In this document: one piece after another, positions 28,833-36,521 of the stretch
How positions within the stretch are numbered: position 1 is the stretch's first letter
How the letters are laid out: every line of letters begins with the position of its first letter
Assembly: GCF_009649815.1 (NCBI RefSeq)
Contig: NZ_WJIC01000003.1
Location: 540,701 to 604,700, forward strand
Direction: 5' to 3'
Length of the DNA: 64,000 nucleotides
From: Nocardia sp. SYP-A9097
GTDB taxonomy: Bacteria > Actinomycetota > Actinomycetes > Mycobacteriales > Mycobacteriaceae
Notes under the pieces: model-generated
Databases searched by the model: none
What the model saw: the letters and a program-made list of their open reading frames with translations, nothing else
What the model was told of the DNA's origin: nothing
Made by a program: the position numbers and the translations under genes

Positions 28833-29315
28833 ATGGAACTGACAGCGGTGCCCATCGAGAATCCCGATGAGCTCAATGTCATCATCGGGCAGTCCCACTT
28901 CATCAAGACCGTCGAGGACCTCCACGAAGCCCTCGTCGGCAGCGGCCCGCAACTCCGCTTCGGGCTGGCCTTCTGCGAAGCCTCCGGCCCCCGCCTGATC
29001 CGCTGGTCGGGAAACGACGACAGCCTGGTCGACCTCGCCACCAAGAACGCAACAGCCCTCGCCGCCGGCCACTCCTTCATCGTCTTCCTCCGCGACGGCT
29101 ACCCCGTCAACGTTCTCGATGCGATCCGCCACATCCCCGAGCTCTGCACCATCTTCTGCGCCACCGCCAACCCCGTCGAGGTCCTCATCGCCGAAACCTC
29201 GCTCGGGCGCGGCATCATCGGCGTCGTCGACGGTGCGCCACCCCTCGGGATCGAGACCGAGACCGACCGGGCCGACCGGCACCAACTGCTCCGCGCCATC
29301 GGCTACAAGCTCTGA
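28833..29315 (+). CDS. Adenosine-specific kinase family protein
   Basis: 160 aa, complete member of the family annotated adenosine-specific kinase (PF04008, DUF355), named from an archaeal structure that binds AMP/adenosine. Typical segments: MELTAVPIENPDELNVIIGQ, HFIKTVEDLHEAL, FGLAFCEASGPRLIRWSGND, AGHSFIVFLRDGYPVNVL, CTIFCATANPVEVLIAET and RGIIGVVDG. ATG 28833 fits the family; the frame is open to 28812. It stands alone downstream of ripA. The physiological reaction is not settled for the family. Confidence 0.9.
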   Translation: MELTAVPIENPDELNVIIGQSHFIKTVEDLHEALVGSGPQLRFGLAFCEASGPRLIRWSGNDDSLVDLATKNATALAAGHSFIVFLRDGYPVNVLDAIRHIPELCTIFCATANPVEVLIAETSLGRGIIGVVDGAPPLGIETETDRADRHQLLRAIGYKL

Positions 29316-29685
29316 GCCCCACCCGGTTGCGCTGTGTCCGAACGCCGTGCACGCCTGCCTTCTCCACAGGTACCCCGCAGCGGCACGAGCGTGAACTCGG
29401 ACCGGAACCTCGATGACGGGCGGTTGCCGCGTGATCACCAGCGCGGTGACGAGGCGGGATCGTTGCCGCGATGAACTCCATGTGGCTGTTTGCTCTCGAT
29501 ATGATCACGGTGCAACGGAGATTCGAGCCCCGAGATCACAGGAACGTGACGATCGTGATGAATCGGACGGTGCACGGCACGTAGGTATTGCTGACCGGTT
29601 GCTGTTCGGCTTAGCGTCGAGTTCCGTCCGGATAGGTAGGGCGGGTCACACCGGTCGGGGATTCCGGTCAGCAAGGGACACGTCC
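29316..29685 (+). other. Intergenic region before the receiver-domain gene
   Basis: 370 bp. A frame on the plus strand stays open through much of it and joins the receiver gene, but it has no family features and no ribosome site. I see no gene here; it likely holds the receiver gene's promoter. Confidence 0.5.
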
Positions 29686-30114
29686 ATGAACCTTCATCAA
29701 CTCTCAACAATTCGAGCCAGCCGACCGCTGATCGGTGTACGGGATGAGACTCATCCGGCAGCGCGAGTGCTGATCGTCGAACAACATCCCGCGACCGCCG
29801 AGATGACACAGTTGGTATTGGCCGCGGCCGGTTATGACGCCGTGCATGCCTCGACGGCCACCCAGGCGCTCACCGCCGTCACCAGCTGGAAACCGGATCT
29901 GGTGCTGATGGATCCGATGTTGCCGGACCTGTCCGGAGCCGAGCTCTGCCTGCGGCTGCGGGCAACCTCGTCGGTGCCGATCCTGATCGTGTCCACCGAA
30001 ACCGATCCCGACCTCGTGGGCCTCGCGATCAACGCGGGCGCGTCGGGGTATCTGCCCAAACCGTTCCGGACCGGCGAACTGCTCGATCGAATCCACACCG
30101 GTCTCGGGTTCTGA
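29686..30114 (+). CDS. Stand-alone response-regulator receiver domain
   Basis: 142 aa: a CheY-like receiver with an N-terminal extension of about 25 residues and no output domain. Phospho-acceptor Asp is in PDLVLMDPMLPD, the switch Thr in ILIVST, the Lys in LPKPFRTGEL. The acidic pocket that binds Mg is VEQ where DD/ED is usual, so one acid is replaced by Gln and phosphorylation may be weakened. ATG 29686 has caaggga upstream. No histidine kinase is next to it; it may act by protein-protein contact in a larger relay. Confidence 0.85.
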   Translation: MNLHQLSTIRASRPLIGVRDETHPAARVLIVEQHPATAEMTQLVLAAAGYDAVHASTATQALTAVTSWKPDLVLMDPMLPDLSGAELCLRLRATSSVPILIVSTETDPDLVGLAINAGASGYLPKPFRTGELLDRIHTGLGF

Positions 30115-30278
30115 TCCGCCGAAATCACCACCGCCACATGCCATGCCATCCTGATGAGCAAGGCGTGTGGCGGGCCGGTGAGGGGCACGGTGATACTGCC
30201 GCCGAAGGGATCTGCGGTGATAGCCCGCGCGGTGGCGCTCCGAAGCCTCAGAAGACGGCTCTTCGCCTACGCGAACGA

Positions 30279-30407
30279 CTATGGCGCGTGCGGGCCGCCG
30301 AACCGGTTGCGCCACCGGTAGTAGGCCGCTTCGGTGATCTGAAGGATCCGGTACCCGAAGATCAACAGCGTCGCGACCGGCATCAGCGGCGCGGAGACGG
30401 CCCTCAT
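30279..30407 (-). CDS. Small coupled ORF (42 aa)
   Basis: ATG 30407 overlaps the stop of the gene before it by 4 bases (ATGA), the same junction as between the two genes upstream, so translation is likely. The peptide has a hydrophobic start (PLMPVATLLIFGYRIL) and a basic/aromatic end (ITEAAYYRWRNRFGG). That end resembles the helix-turn-helix of IS3-type OrfA transposases (VSEQTYYRWRKEYGG), so it may instead be a transposase scrap captured in frame. Function unknown. Confidence 0.45.
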   Translation of the reverse strand: MRAVSAPLMPVATLLIFGYRILQITEAAYYRWRNRFGGPHAP

Positions 30408-30727
30408 GGGCGGACTTCCTGTACCGCGGCTTCGGCTCGAGCCTCGAGGATCGCGAGAAGGACCCTGTGGCACAGGGACGTGCCCGACAGGTGTCCGGGG
30501 AGCGTCAGTACGGTGCAGGCTCTGGCTCGCCGACATTCCTGGACGAGGTCGACGAACACCGGGGGCAGAGTCGCGCTCTGCGGTCCCGGCTCGTGGAATA
30601 CCGTGCCGAGCGCGTACCCGAGTGATCTGGCGGCGGCTAGCAGTATCTTGTCGCTGAAACTCGGGTCGCGGTCGCTCAACAGATCGTCACGCACATATCC
30701 GTAGGCGAGAGGCAACAAGGCGGTCAT
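30404..30727 (-). CDS. Resolvase-like small protein
   Basis: 107 aa. The run LAYGYVRDDLL, an alpha/beta pattern through AAARSLGYALGTVFHE, and TVLTLPGHLSGTSLCHRVLLAILE resemble the catalytic fold of serine recombinases (GYVRVS...A...G.....E...vv....Hl). The recombinase serine after GYVR is replaced by Asp-Asp and the DNA-binding region is absent, so recombination is unlikely. Similar short proteins occur in nocardiae. ATG 30727 overlaps the DUF35-like gene's stop (ATGA) and its own stop overlaps the next start the same way. Role unknown. Confidence 0.6.
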   Translation of the reverse strand: MTALLPLAYGYVRDDLLSDRDPSFSDKILLAAARSLGYALGTVFHEPGPQSATLPPVFVDLVQECRRARACTVLTLPGHLSGTSLCHRVLLAILEARAEAAVQEVRP

Positions 30728-31137
30728 CCAAGCATCCGGTGCACACGATCGGCGACTTCGAAGACCGGAAATCCGTCCCGACGGCGACTCGGCTGGAAGC
30801 ACACCCGCACCGGCCCGATGTGGATCAGTGGGACCTCACCTTCGAGGGTGGTGTAGACCCATGGGCCCTCGTCGAGTTCGACGATGGCGATGATCAACGG
30901 CGTCGACGCGCCATGCGGATCACCCGTGCGGTGCACCCTCCGCGAGGACACGATCGAACCGGACCCGGATGAGGGCACCCACTCGAGATCGTCGGACGCG
31001 CAGGCCGAACAGGCGGCGATCAACGGCCCGAACAGCTTGTCGCAGGCCGCGCACCGCCGGATCGCGAACATGTCTTCGGCACACTGTGCGCCGTCGTCGC
31101 TGACACCCGCTGTGTGCTTGGCAGTCGGTAGGGACAT
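30724..31137 (-). CDS. Zn-ribbon/OB-fold protein (DUF35 type)
   Basis: 137 aa. Rubredoxin-like zinc ribbon at about residues 28-45 (CAACDKLFGPLIAACSAC), then an OB fold (SGSGSIVSSRRVHR, PLIIAIVELDEGPWVYTTLEG, VPLIHIGPVRVCF). DUF35 proteins usually assist thiolases and ketoacyl synthases in acyl-CoA or polyketide metabolism. Here no thiolase is adjacent. A good ribosome site (ggaggttcggttcc) precedes the start. It is the first of three coupled genes and follows pknK by 126 bp on the same strand. Confidence 0.85.
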   Translation of the reverse strand: MSLPTAKHTAGVSDDGAQCAEDMFAIRRCAACDKLFGPLIAACSACASDDLEWVPSSGSGSIVSSRRVHRTGDPHGASTPLIIAIVELDEGPWVYTTLEGEVPLIHIGPVRVCFQPSRRRDGFPVFEVADRVHRMLG

Positions 31138-31263
31138 GGAACCGAACCTCCGTGGACCGGTACTGGTGGATTTCGGTTCAGCATCGTCTGTCCGGACTAC
31201 TTACACGACGGTGGAATGGCCACTGGACATACCTATTTTTGCTCCGGAACGCGGGGCACGCGA

Positions 31264-34200
31264 TCAGCGCCCGGGCTGGGCCGCGTCCACGATCCACGCC
31301 GCGATCTGGGCGCGAGAGTTGAACCCGAGCTTGGCCAGGATGTGCTCGACGTGCGCGTCCACGGTGCGCGGGGCGATCACCAGCTGGGCAGCGATCTGCT
31401 TGTTCGTGAGCCCTTCGGCGACGAGGTCCGCCACCTGGCGTTCCCGTTTGGTCAAAGTCGTCGCGCCGGGGCGTGGTGTGTCGGCCGGCTGTTCTTCGTT
31501 CAGGGCGTAGGCGATCGCGGCGTTGACTCGCATCGCCCGCCCGCGTCGCCATGCCGCATCGAAGCGCGCGGCACCGAGCGCGCCACGCGCCACACGCTCG
31601 CAGTCGAGGTGGGCTTCGACCATTTGGGGGAAGTAGATCGCCACGCCGGGGGCGGTCCGCATCATGTTCGCTGCCGCGCCCATCAGCACGGCGGCTCGCT
31701 GGTCGTCGGTGCCGGCAGCGACCCATGCCAGCACTTCGAGGTCGAGCGCCGCGACGAGAAGGCTGCGCACGCGCCGGTTGAGCCGCAGCGATTCCCGCAG
31801 CAGATCCTGTGCGCGGGAGCTCTCACCCTGCCGACATGCCGCGATCGCGGTCATCCCCAGAGCAGTCGACCGGAACAGCGACTCGCCGCACTCCTCGGTG
31901 ATGGACAGGATCCGCTGATGGCACTCGTCGGCGCGTCCGGCGTCGCCCTGCTGCGCGTACGCCACGCCGAGCAACAGCAGGGCGGCGACGTGCAGACATC
32001 CTCGCGGTTCGGAGCTCAGCACCTCGATGGCTCGATTGATACACGACACCGCGCGCGGGGGCTCGTCGCGATAGAGCGCCAGATCTCCCTCCGCGTAGGC
32101 GATCAAGGCTTGATTCAGGGGTGTGGGATCGCGCTCGGCGAGCACCCGCCCCTGTTCGAGCAGGCCGGCTGCCGTCTGGAGGTCCCATTGCCGCGTGGCC
32201 ATGAATATGCTGGCATGCAGCGCCCGGACCTGGTCGGTTGTCGAACGTGTGTACGGATGGGCCAGGGCGCGGTCGAGCCAGCGGCGGCCTTCACCGAACA
32301 AGCCGCGGAAGCTCCAGAACGTGAGGGAGGCGGCGCTGATGCGCAGCCCCGCTTCGGCCGACTGCTCGGTCGGGTCGGACATGCAGAATTCGAGCGCCGC
32401 ACGGATGTTGCCCTGCTCGCGGTCGAGCCGGGCCATCCAGTCGCATTGCCGGTCGCTGATCCAGTCGTCCTCGGCGTCGAGCACCAGCCGTCGGTACCAG
32501 TCCCGGTGCCGGCGCCGCAACTCCTCGTCCGCACCGGCCTCCCTCAGCTTGTCCTGCCCGTAGTCCCGTACGGTGTCGAGCATCCGGAAGCGGACCGCGC
32601 CCTCGGGTTCCTCCCTGATCACAACCGATTTGTCCACGAGCGAGGACAGCACGTCGAGCAGCTCTGCCGCCTCGGCCTCGGCACCGCACACCGCCTCGAC
32701 GGCTTCGAGTTCGAAACCACCGGCGAACACCGACAACCGCGCCCACAGCCGCTGCTCGGCCGGAGTGCACAGCTCATAGCTCCAGTCGATGCACCACCGC
32801 AGGGCCTGCTGCCGGGTCGGCGCGGTGCGGTGGCCCCGGGTGAGCAGGGCGAACCGGTCGGTGAGCCGCTGCAGAATCTGGTCCGGCGACATCGTGCGCA
32901 TCCGAGCCGCCGCGAGTTCGATCGCCAGGGGCAAACCGTCCAACCGGGTGCAGATCCCGGCCACCGCGGCTTTGTTTTCCTCGGTCAACTCGAAGCCGGG
33001 CACGACCGCGTCGGCGCGATCGGCGAACAGCGTCACCGCATCGTATTTACGCAGCTGTCGGAGCGTCGGCTCGCGGCCGGCGGCAGGAACGCTCAGCGGC
33101 GGTAGCCGCTGCACCACTTCGCCGCCGATATCCAGCGGTTCGCGGCTGGTGACCAGCATCCGTAATCCCGGGCACGCCGACAACAACCTCTCGGCCAGCC
33201 TTGCCATCGGCTCGGCAACCTGCTCGCAATTGTCAACGACGAGCAGGGCTTCACGGGATCGCAGAAACTCGACCAGCGTGTCGTGGACCGGCTGAGCCGA
33301 ATCGACCCGCACACCCAGCGCGGCCGCGACGATGGGAGCCACCAGCGAGGGGTCACGCACGTCGGCGAGGTCGATCGCCCACACCCCGTCAGCGAAATCG
33401 CGTCGAGCCGCCGAGGCCGCCCGCAGCGCCAGCCGGGTCTTGCCCACGCCGCCCATCCCGGCCAGCGTCACCAGCCTCGATACGGTCAGCACGTGCTTGA
33501 GTGCGGTCAACTCGGCGCGCCTGTTGATGAAGCTGGTCAACTCGGGCAGCAGATTGCGGTTGTGTCCTGTGGTTCGCGACGAGGCCGGCGGATGGTTCTG
33601 CGGTACGTGGTCGAAGGCGGAGGCTGGATCGCTGTGCGGCGCCATTCCACCACCCTGGTAGCCGTTGCTTTGCTGCAGCTGCCGGATCGTCGCGCCGAGT
33701 TCCGCTGCGGAGGGCCGTTGCTCGGGATCGCGGTGCATCGCCGCTTCCACGACGGCGCACACCTCGGCGGGGAAGCCGCGATCGCGCAGGTCCGGCGCTT
33801 GCCCTTGGCTGATGTGCGCGAACTCGGCAACAACTTGCTCGCTGCTGCGCGGCTCGGCGGCGGCATGCCCGGTCAGCGCGCAGTACAAGGTGGCGCCGAG
33901 CCCGTAGACATCGGCGGCGGGAGTCGGAGCCCCGCCCTCGAGAACTTCCAGCGCGGTGAATACCGGCGACGCCATCAGGGTGTCGGCAGCCGTTTCGAAA
34001 CCGCCGGGGATACGCGCGATTCCGAAGTCGGTCAGGGCGGGTTCACCGTATTCGGGGAACAGAATATTGCCCGGCTGCACATCGCCGTGCACGATGCCCA
34101 GCTGATGCGCGCTCTCCAGCGCCCGGGCGATCCCGGCCCCGACCTTCAGCACATCATCGACAGGAAGAGGACCCCGCTGCCGGATCCGCGCATCCAGCGA

Positions 34201-34527
34201 GTCCACGGGGTAATACGGCATGGCAACATAAGGCCGCCCGCCGCTGGTGACACCGGCCGCCAGTACGGTGACGAGATTGGGATGCCCGGTCAGCCGGCCC
34301 ATAGCCTGCTGCTCCCACACGAACCGCGCCCGGCTCTCCTCGTCCAGGTCCCCGGTCAAAACCTTCACCGCGACCGTGCGATTCAACCCCACTTGCCAAC
34401 AGCGGTAGACCACACCGAAACCGCCGCAACCGATCTCTTCGGCGTTCTCGAAGCCGAGCCCGCGCAATTCGTCCGCTACCAACAGGTTCAGGTCACGGTG
34501 GGTACGGCTCGCAGCGTCGTCGATCAT
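31264..34527 (-). CDS. pknK: PknK-like Ser/Thr kinase - AAA ATPase - LuxR regulator
   Basis: 1087 aa, layout as in M. tuberculosis PknK (1110 aa). Kinase at about 25-285: Gly loop IGCGGFGVVYR, Lys in VAVKVL, DFG in LTDFGIAR. The catalytic loop is HGDVQPGN where HRDxKPxN is normal: the Asp is present but Arg and the phosphate-contacting Lys are replaced. STAND/NB-ARC ATPase at about 345-650: Walker A AGMGGVGKTRL, Walker B LLVVDNCEQ. TPR-like repeats follow, and a C-terminal LuxR helix-turn-helix (LTKRERQVADLVAEGLTNKQIAAQLVIAP is the family segment, positions about 1020-1050). PknK controls translation and envelope/secondary metabolism genes in mycobacteria. Here it lies near the large NRPS; a regulatory link is only inference. 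Confidence 0.93.
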   Translation of the reverse strand: MIDDAASRTHRDLNLLVADELRGLGFENAEEIGCGGFGVVYRCWQVGLNRTVAVKVLTGDLDEESRARFVWEQQAMGRLTGHPNLVTVLAAGVTSGGRPYVAMPYYPVDSLDARIRQRGPLPVDDVLKVGAGIARALESAHQLGIVHGDVQPGNILFPEYGEPALTDFGIARIPGGFETAADTLMASPVFTALEVLEGGAPTPAADVYGLGATLYCALTGHAAAEPRSSEQVVAEFAHISQGQAPDLRDRGFPAEVCAVVEAAMHRDPEQRPSAAELGATIRQLQQSNGYQGGGMAPHSDPASAFDHVPQNHPPASSRTTGHNRNLLPELTSFINRRAELTALKHVLTVSRLVTLAGMGGVGKTRLALRAASAARRDFADGVWAIDLADVRDPSLVAPIVAAALGVRVDSAQPVHDTLVEFLRSREALLVVDNCEQVAEPMARLAERLLSACPGLRMLVTSREPLDIGGEVVQRLPPLSVPAAGREPTLRQLRKYDAVTLFADRADAVVPGFELTEENKAAVAGICTRLDGLPLAIELAAARMRTMSPDQILQRLTDRFALLTRGHRTAPTRQQALRWCIDWSYELCTPAEQRLWARLSVFAGGFELEAVEAVCGAEAEAAELLDVLSSLVDKSVVIREEPEGAVRFRMLDTVRDYGQDKLREAGADEELRRRHRDWYRRLVLDAEDDWISDRQCDWMARLDREQGNIRAALEFCMSDPTEQSAEAGLRISAASLTFWSFRGLFGEGRRWLDRALAHPYTRSTTDQVRALHASIFMATRQWDLQTAAGLLEQGRVLAERDPTPLNQALIAYAEGDLALYRDEPPRAVSCINRAIEVLSSEPRGCLHVAALLLLGVAYAQQGDAGRADECHQRILSITEECGESLFRSTALGMTAIAACRQGESSRAQDLLRESLRLNRRVRSLLVAALDLEVLAWVAAGTDDQRAAVLMGAAANMMRTAPGVAIYFPQMVEAHLDCERVARGALGAARFDAAWRRGRAMRVNAAIAYALNEEQPADTPRPGATTLTKRERQVADLVAEGLTNKQIAAQLVIAPRTVDAHVEHILAKLGFNSRAQIAAWIVDAAQPGR

Positions 34528-34763
34528 CGGCCGCGCGCAATCCTCACGGTATGGCTGCGAACACGGGACATGACCGACTCACCTTTCGACTGTGTCCAGC
34601 CTATCGCCGATGACGAGCAGATATGCAGCTATTCGACGGACGGCGTGGTTGACGGACGCCCGCGGCGGTGCCGACGGTGACGCTGATATCGCTACTCCAA
34701 CCGAATGCCCGTATTCGGAACCTTTCCGCCAAATCCCTGGGACCTAGGTGTGCGGGGAAATTC

Positions 34764-35213
34764 TCAGCGGCTCGCCCGTAGTATGCGGACCGGGCGCAGA
34801 GCCTGGGGTGGTTCGCCTTCGAATTCCGCGGATCCATCGAGGTACCCGGCGATGAGGTCCGCGGCGGAGTGGTCTTCGACGTCGGTGAAGCCGAATGCGC
34901 GCAACTGTGCGGCGATGTCGTCAGGAGTGAAGTAGCTGAACCAGGGTTCACCGACAGCTGCCGCTGTTTGTGCGCGCGCCTGCAGCTGCGCACGGCCTTC
35001 GTCGGTATCTGCCGACTGCAGGTAGTCGAAGATCACTTCGACCGGCTCGGATTGACGAGCAATGTATTCGAGGGTGGTGCGGGCGGCGTCCGGGGTCAGA
35101 TAGAAGACGACACCGAGCCACACGAATACCGCCGGATCGGTCCGGCTGAATCCGGCGGACTCCAATCGCGTTGCCAGGGTGTCGGTTTCGAAGTCGACCG
35201 GCACGAAAGTCAA
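34764..35213 (-). pseudogene. C-terminal half of an SAM-dependent methyltransferase (TIGR00027 type)
   Basis: The 149-aa frame begins with TFVPVDFETDTLATRLESAG, matching the middle of the actinobacterial LCMT-like methyltransferases (about 280-310 aa), continues with FVWLGVVFYLTPDAA, and ends with WFSYFTPDDIAAQLRAFGF. The N-terminal half with the SAM-binding Gly motif is missing; sequence upstream of 35214 is unrelated and contains short repeats. So the gene is 5'-truncated and probably dead, cut by a rearrangement. Confidence 0.75.
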
Positions 35214-35240
35214 CCCCTATAGTCGACACCGCTCACGGGT

Positions 35241-35280
35241 GGGGAACTTCAGCGAGCACAGGCGGGGAACTTCGGCGAGC
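35241..35280. repeat. Two-copy 17-bp direct repeat at the methyltransferase breakpoint
   Basis: ggggaacttcagcgagc (35241-35257) recurs as ggggaacttcggcgagc (35264-35280), one mismatch, period 23. It sits just at the end of the truncated methyltransferase. Repeated ends of this sort occur in insertion sequences such as the IS21 family, so this may be an IS-end relic; no transposase remains. Confidence 0.5.
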
Positions 35281-35365
35281 GCCGTCAACAGCGAAGGCCC
35301 GCACGTGGAACACCGGTGGACGGGCCGTCCATCGAGCACGTTTTCCGTTTTTAGTGCTGTAGTAG

Positions 35366-35557
35366 CGCTACTCGTCCGCGGTCTCGCATCGGTTGCGGTT
35401 GCTGCGCAATCTCGGCCTGGGCACCGGCACGCGCACCGGGCGCAGCATCGTCTACAGCCTCTACGGCAAGCACGTTGCTCAACTCCTGGATGAGGCCGTC
35501 TACCACAGCGAACACCTGCGCCTCGGGCTCTCCGGCCGACCCGAAACGGCTGGATAA
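35366..35557 (+). pseudogene. C-terminal fragment of an ArsR/SmtB-family regulator
   Basis: After stop codons at about 35360-35365 the frame reads SAVSHRLRLLRNLGL, then TGRSIVYSLYGKHVAQLLD and EAVYHSEHLRLGL up to taa at 35555. This is the recognition helix, wing and last helix of an ArsR/SmtB repressor of the CmtR/KmtR sort. The first half is missing, so about 60 of 110-120 residues remain. It cannot work alone. Confidence 0.75.
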
Positions 35558-35558
35558 C

Positions 35559-36521
35559 CCCGGCTGGCGCAGGCACTTTGGGATCGAATGCGGCTGAGGC
35601 AAGCTCGACTCGGTACCTGGTGCCCGACCGTGCCGAACATTTGCCCACCGAGGACTGGTCGAACCGAGTCGGCCTCAGCGCGGATCCCACGGCGAGGCTG
35701 CGGCGGCGGAGCGCTGGGGTCGCGCGGGGGAGGTGTTGCGGGCTGCCGCTCGCGCCGCTGGCAGTGGCGAATCGTTGCGTTCGGCTGCCATGGGCTGCCG
35801 ACTGGAAGGTTGTTCCGGTATTCGAAACTTCGATGCGTCCCGTGCCAACCCTGTGGCGGACCGGTTTCCCGGGCCTATTCGGGGCGGTTTCCTGATTCTA
35901 TATCGCAGGTTTTAAGCAAGCGATTGGTAGCGGCGCGAGTGGTCAATCGAGCAGCCTCGGTGCGAAAGAACTGCGGCAACGGCTGCAGGCGGCGGGGTGC
36001 GAAGCCTGTTCCTATCCGGAGGGCTCGCCCTTTCCCCATGTCATTGGACGATTCTCTCGCACGCTGTTGCGCCGACCACAGTCGAGCGTTAGCGTGTAGC
36101 GCATGCGACTTTTGGGCAATTTCTTGGATTCGTAACAGATGGCTTTGAGGCTCGATAGTCTGTGAACAACCGAATCGTCACCTCCGGTGATGCGGTGGTC
36201 GCATCAAAGGTGGAGTCGAGAATTCACAGAAGCTGCGCAGGCAGCTGTCGGATGAACGGCTCCCGAAATAAGTGTCGGCACCCGAACCTGACTGGTCCGG
36301 CGAATCAGGCTAATTCATTGATCGAATTCTAGGGTGGAACTGTGTCCTCACACTCGCCTTGCCTTGTGCGCCCGGAATCGCCACGTAGCCACGTTATCGC
36401 AAGTTTCTCAGCCGTATTCGATGCAGTCTTCTCGAGCGTGCGATCTTATTCCAGTTACCGTGTTACGGAACTCTAACAAGCCGATAACTGGAATGTTGTG
36501 AAAACGTAACCTGGAACTGAA
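35559..36521. other. Long non-coding stretch upstream of the NRPS gene
   Basis: Nearly 1 kb. Frames open here (for example 35588-36148) have no family features and no ribosome site. From about 36070 onward the sequence is less GC-rich than the surrounding genes, as promoter DNA often is. The last 75 bp hold an inverted repeat (36448-36494). I find no gene; it likely contains the NRPS promoter. Confidence 0.6.
36448..36494. promoter_or_regulatory. Inverted repeat in front of the NRPS gene
   Basis: attccagtta (36448-36457) and taactggaat (36485-36494) are perfect complements, 27 nt apart, and the right arm ends 27 bp before the NRPS ATG. It could be a two-half-site regulator operator or a leader hairpin. 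Identity of the regulator is unknown. Confidence 0.5.

Noticed and set aside
31216..33105. 629-codon plus frame opposite pknK
   Set aside because: Antisense to a gene whose kinase, ATPase and LuxR motifs are all in the minus frame.
35588..36148. 186-codon plus frame in the gap before the NRPS
   Set aside because: Cys/Arg-rich random-looking composition, no ribosome site and no domain.
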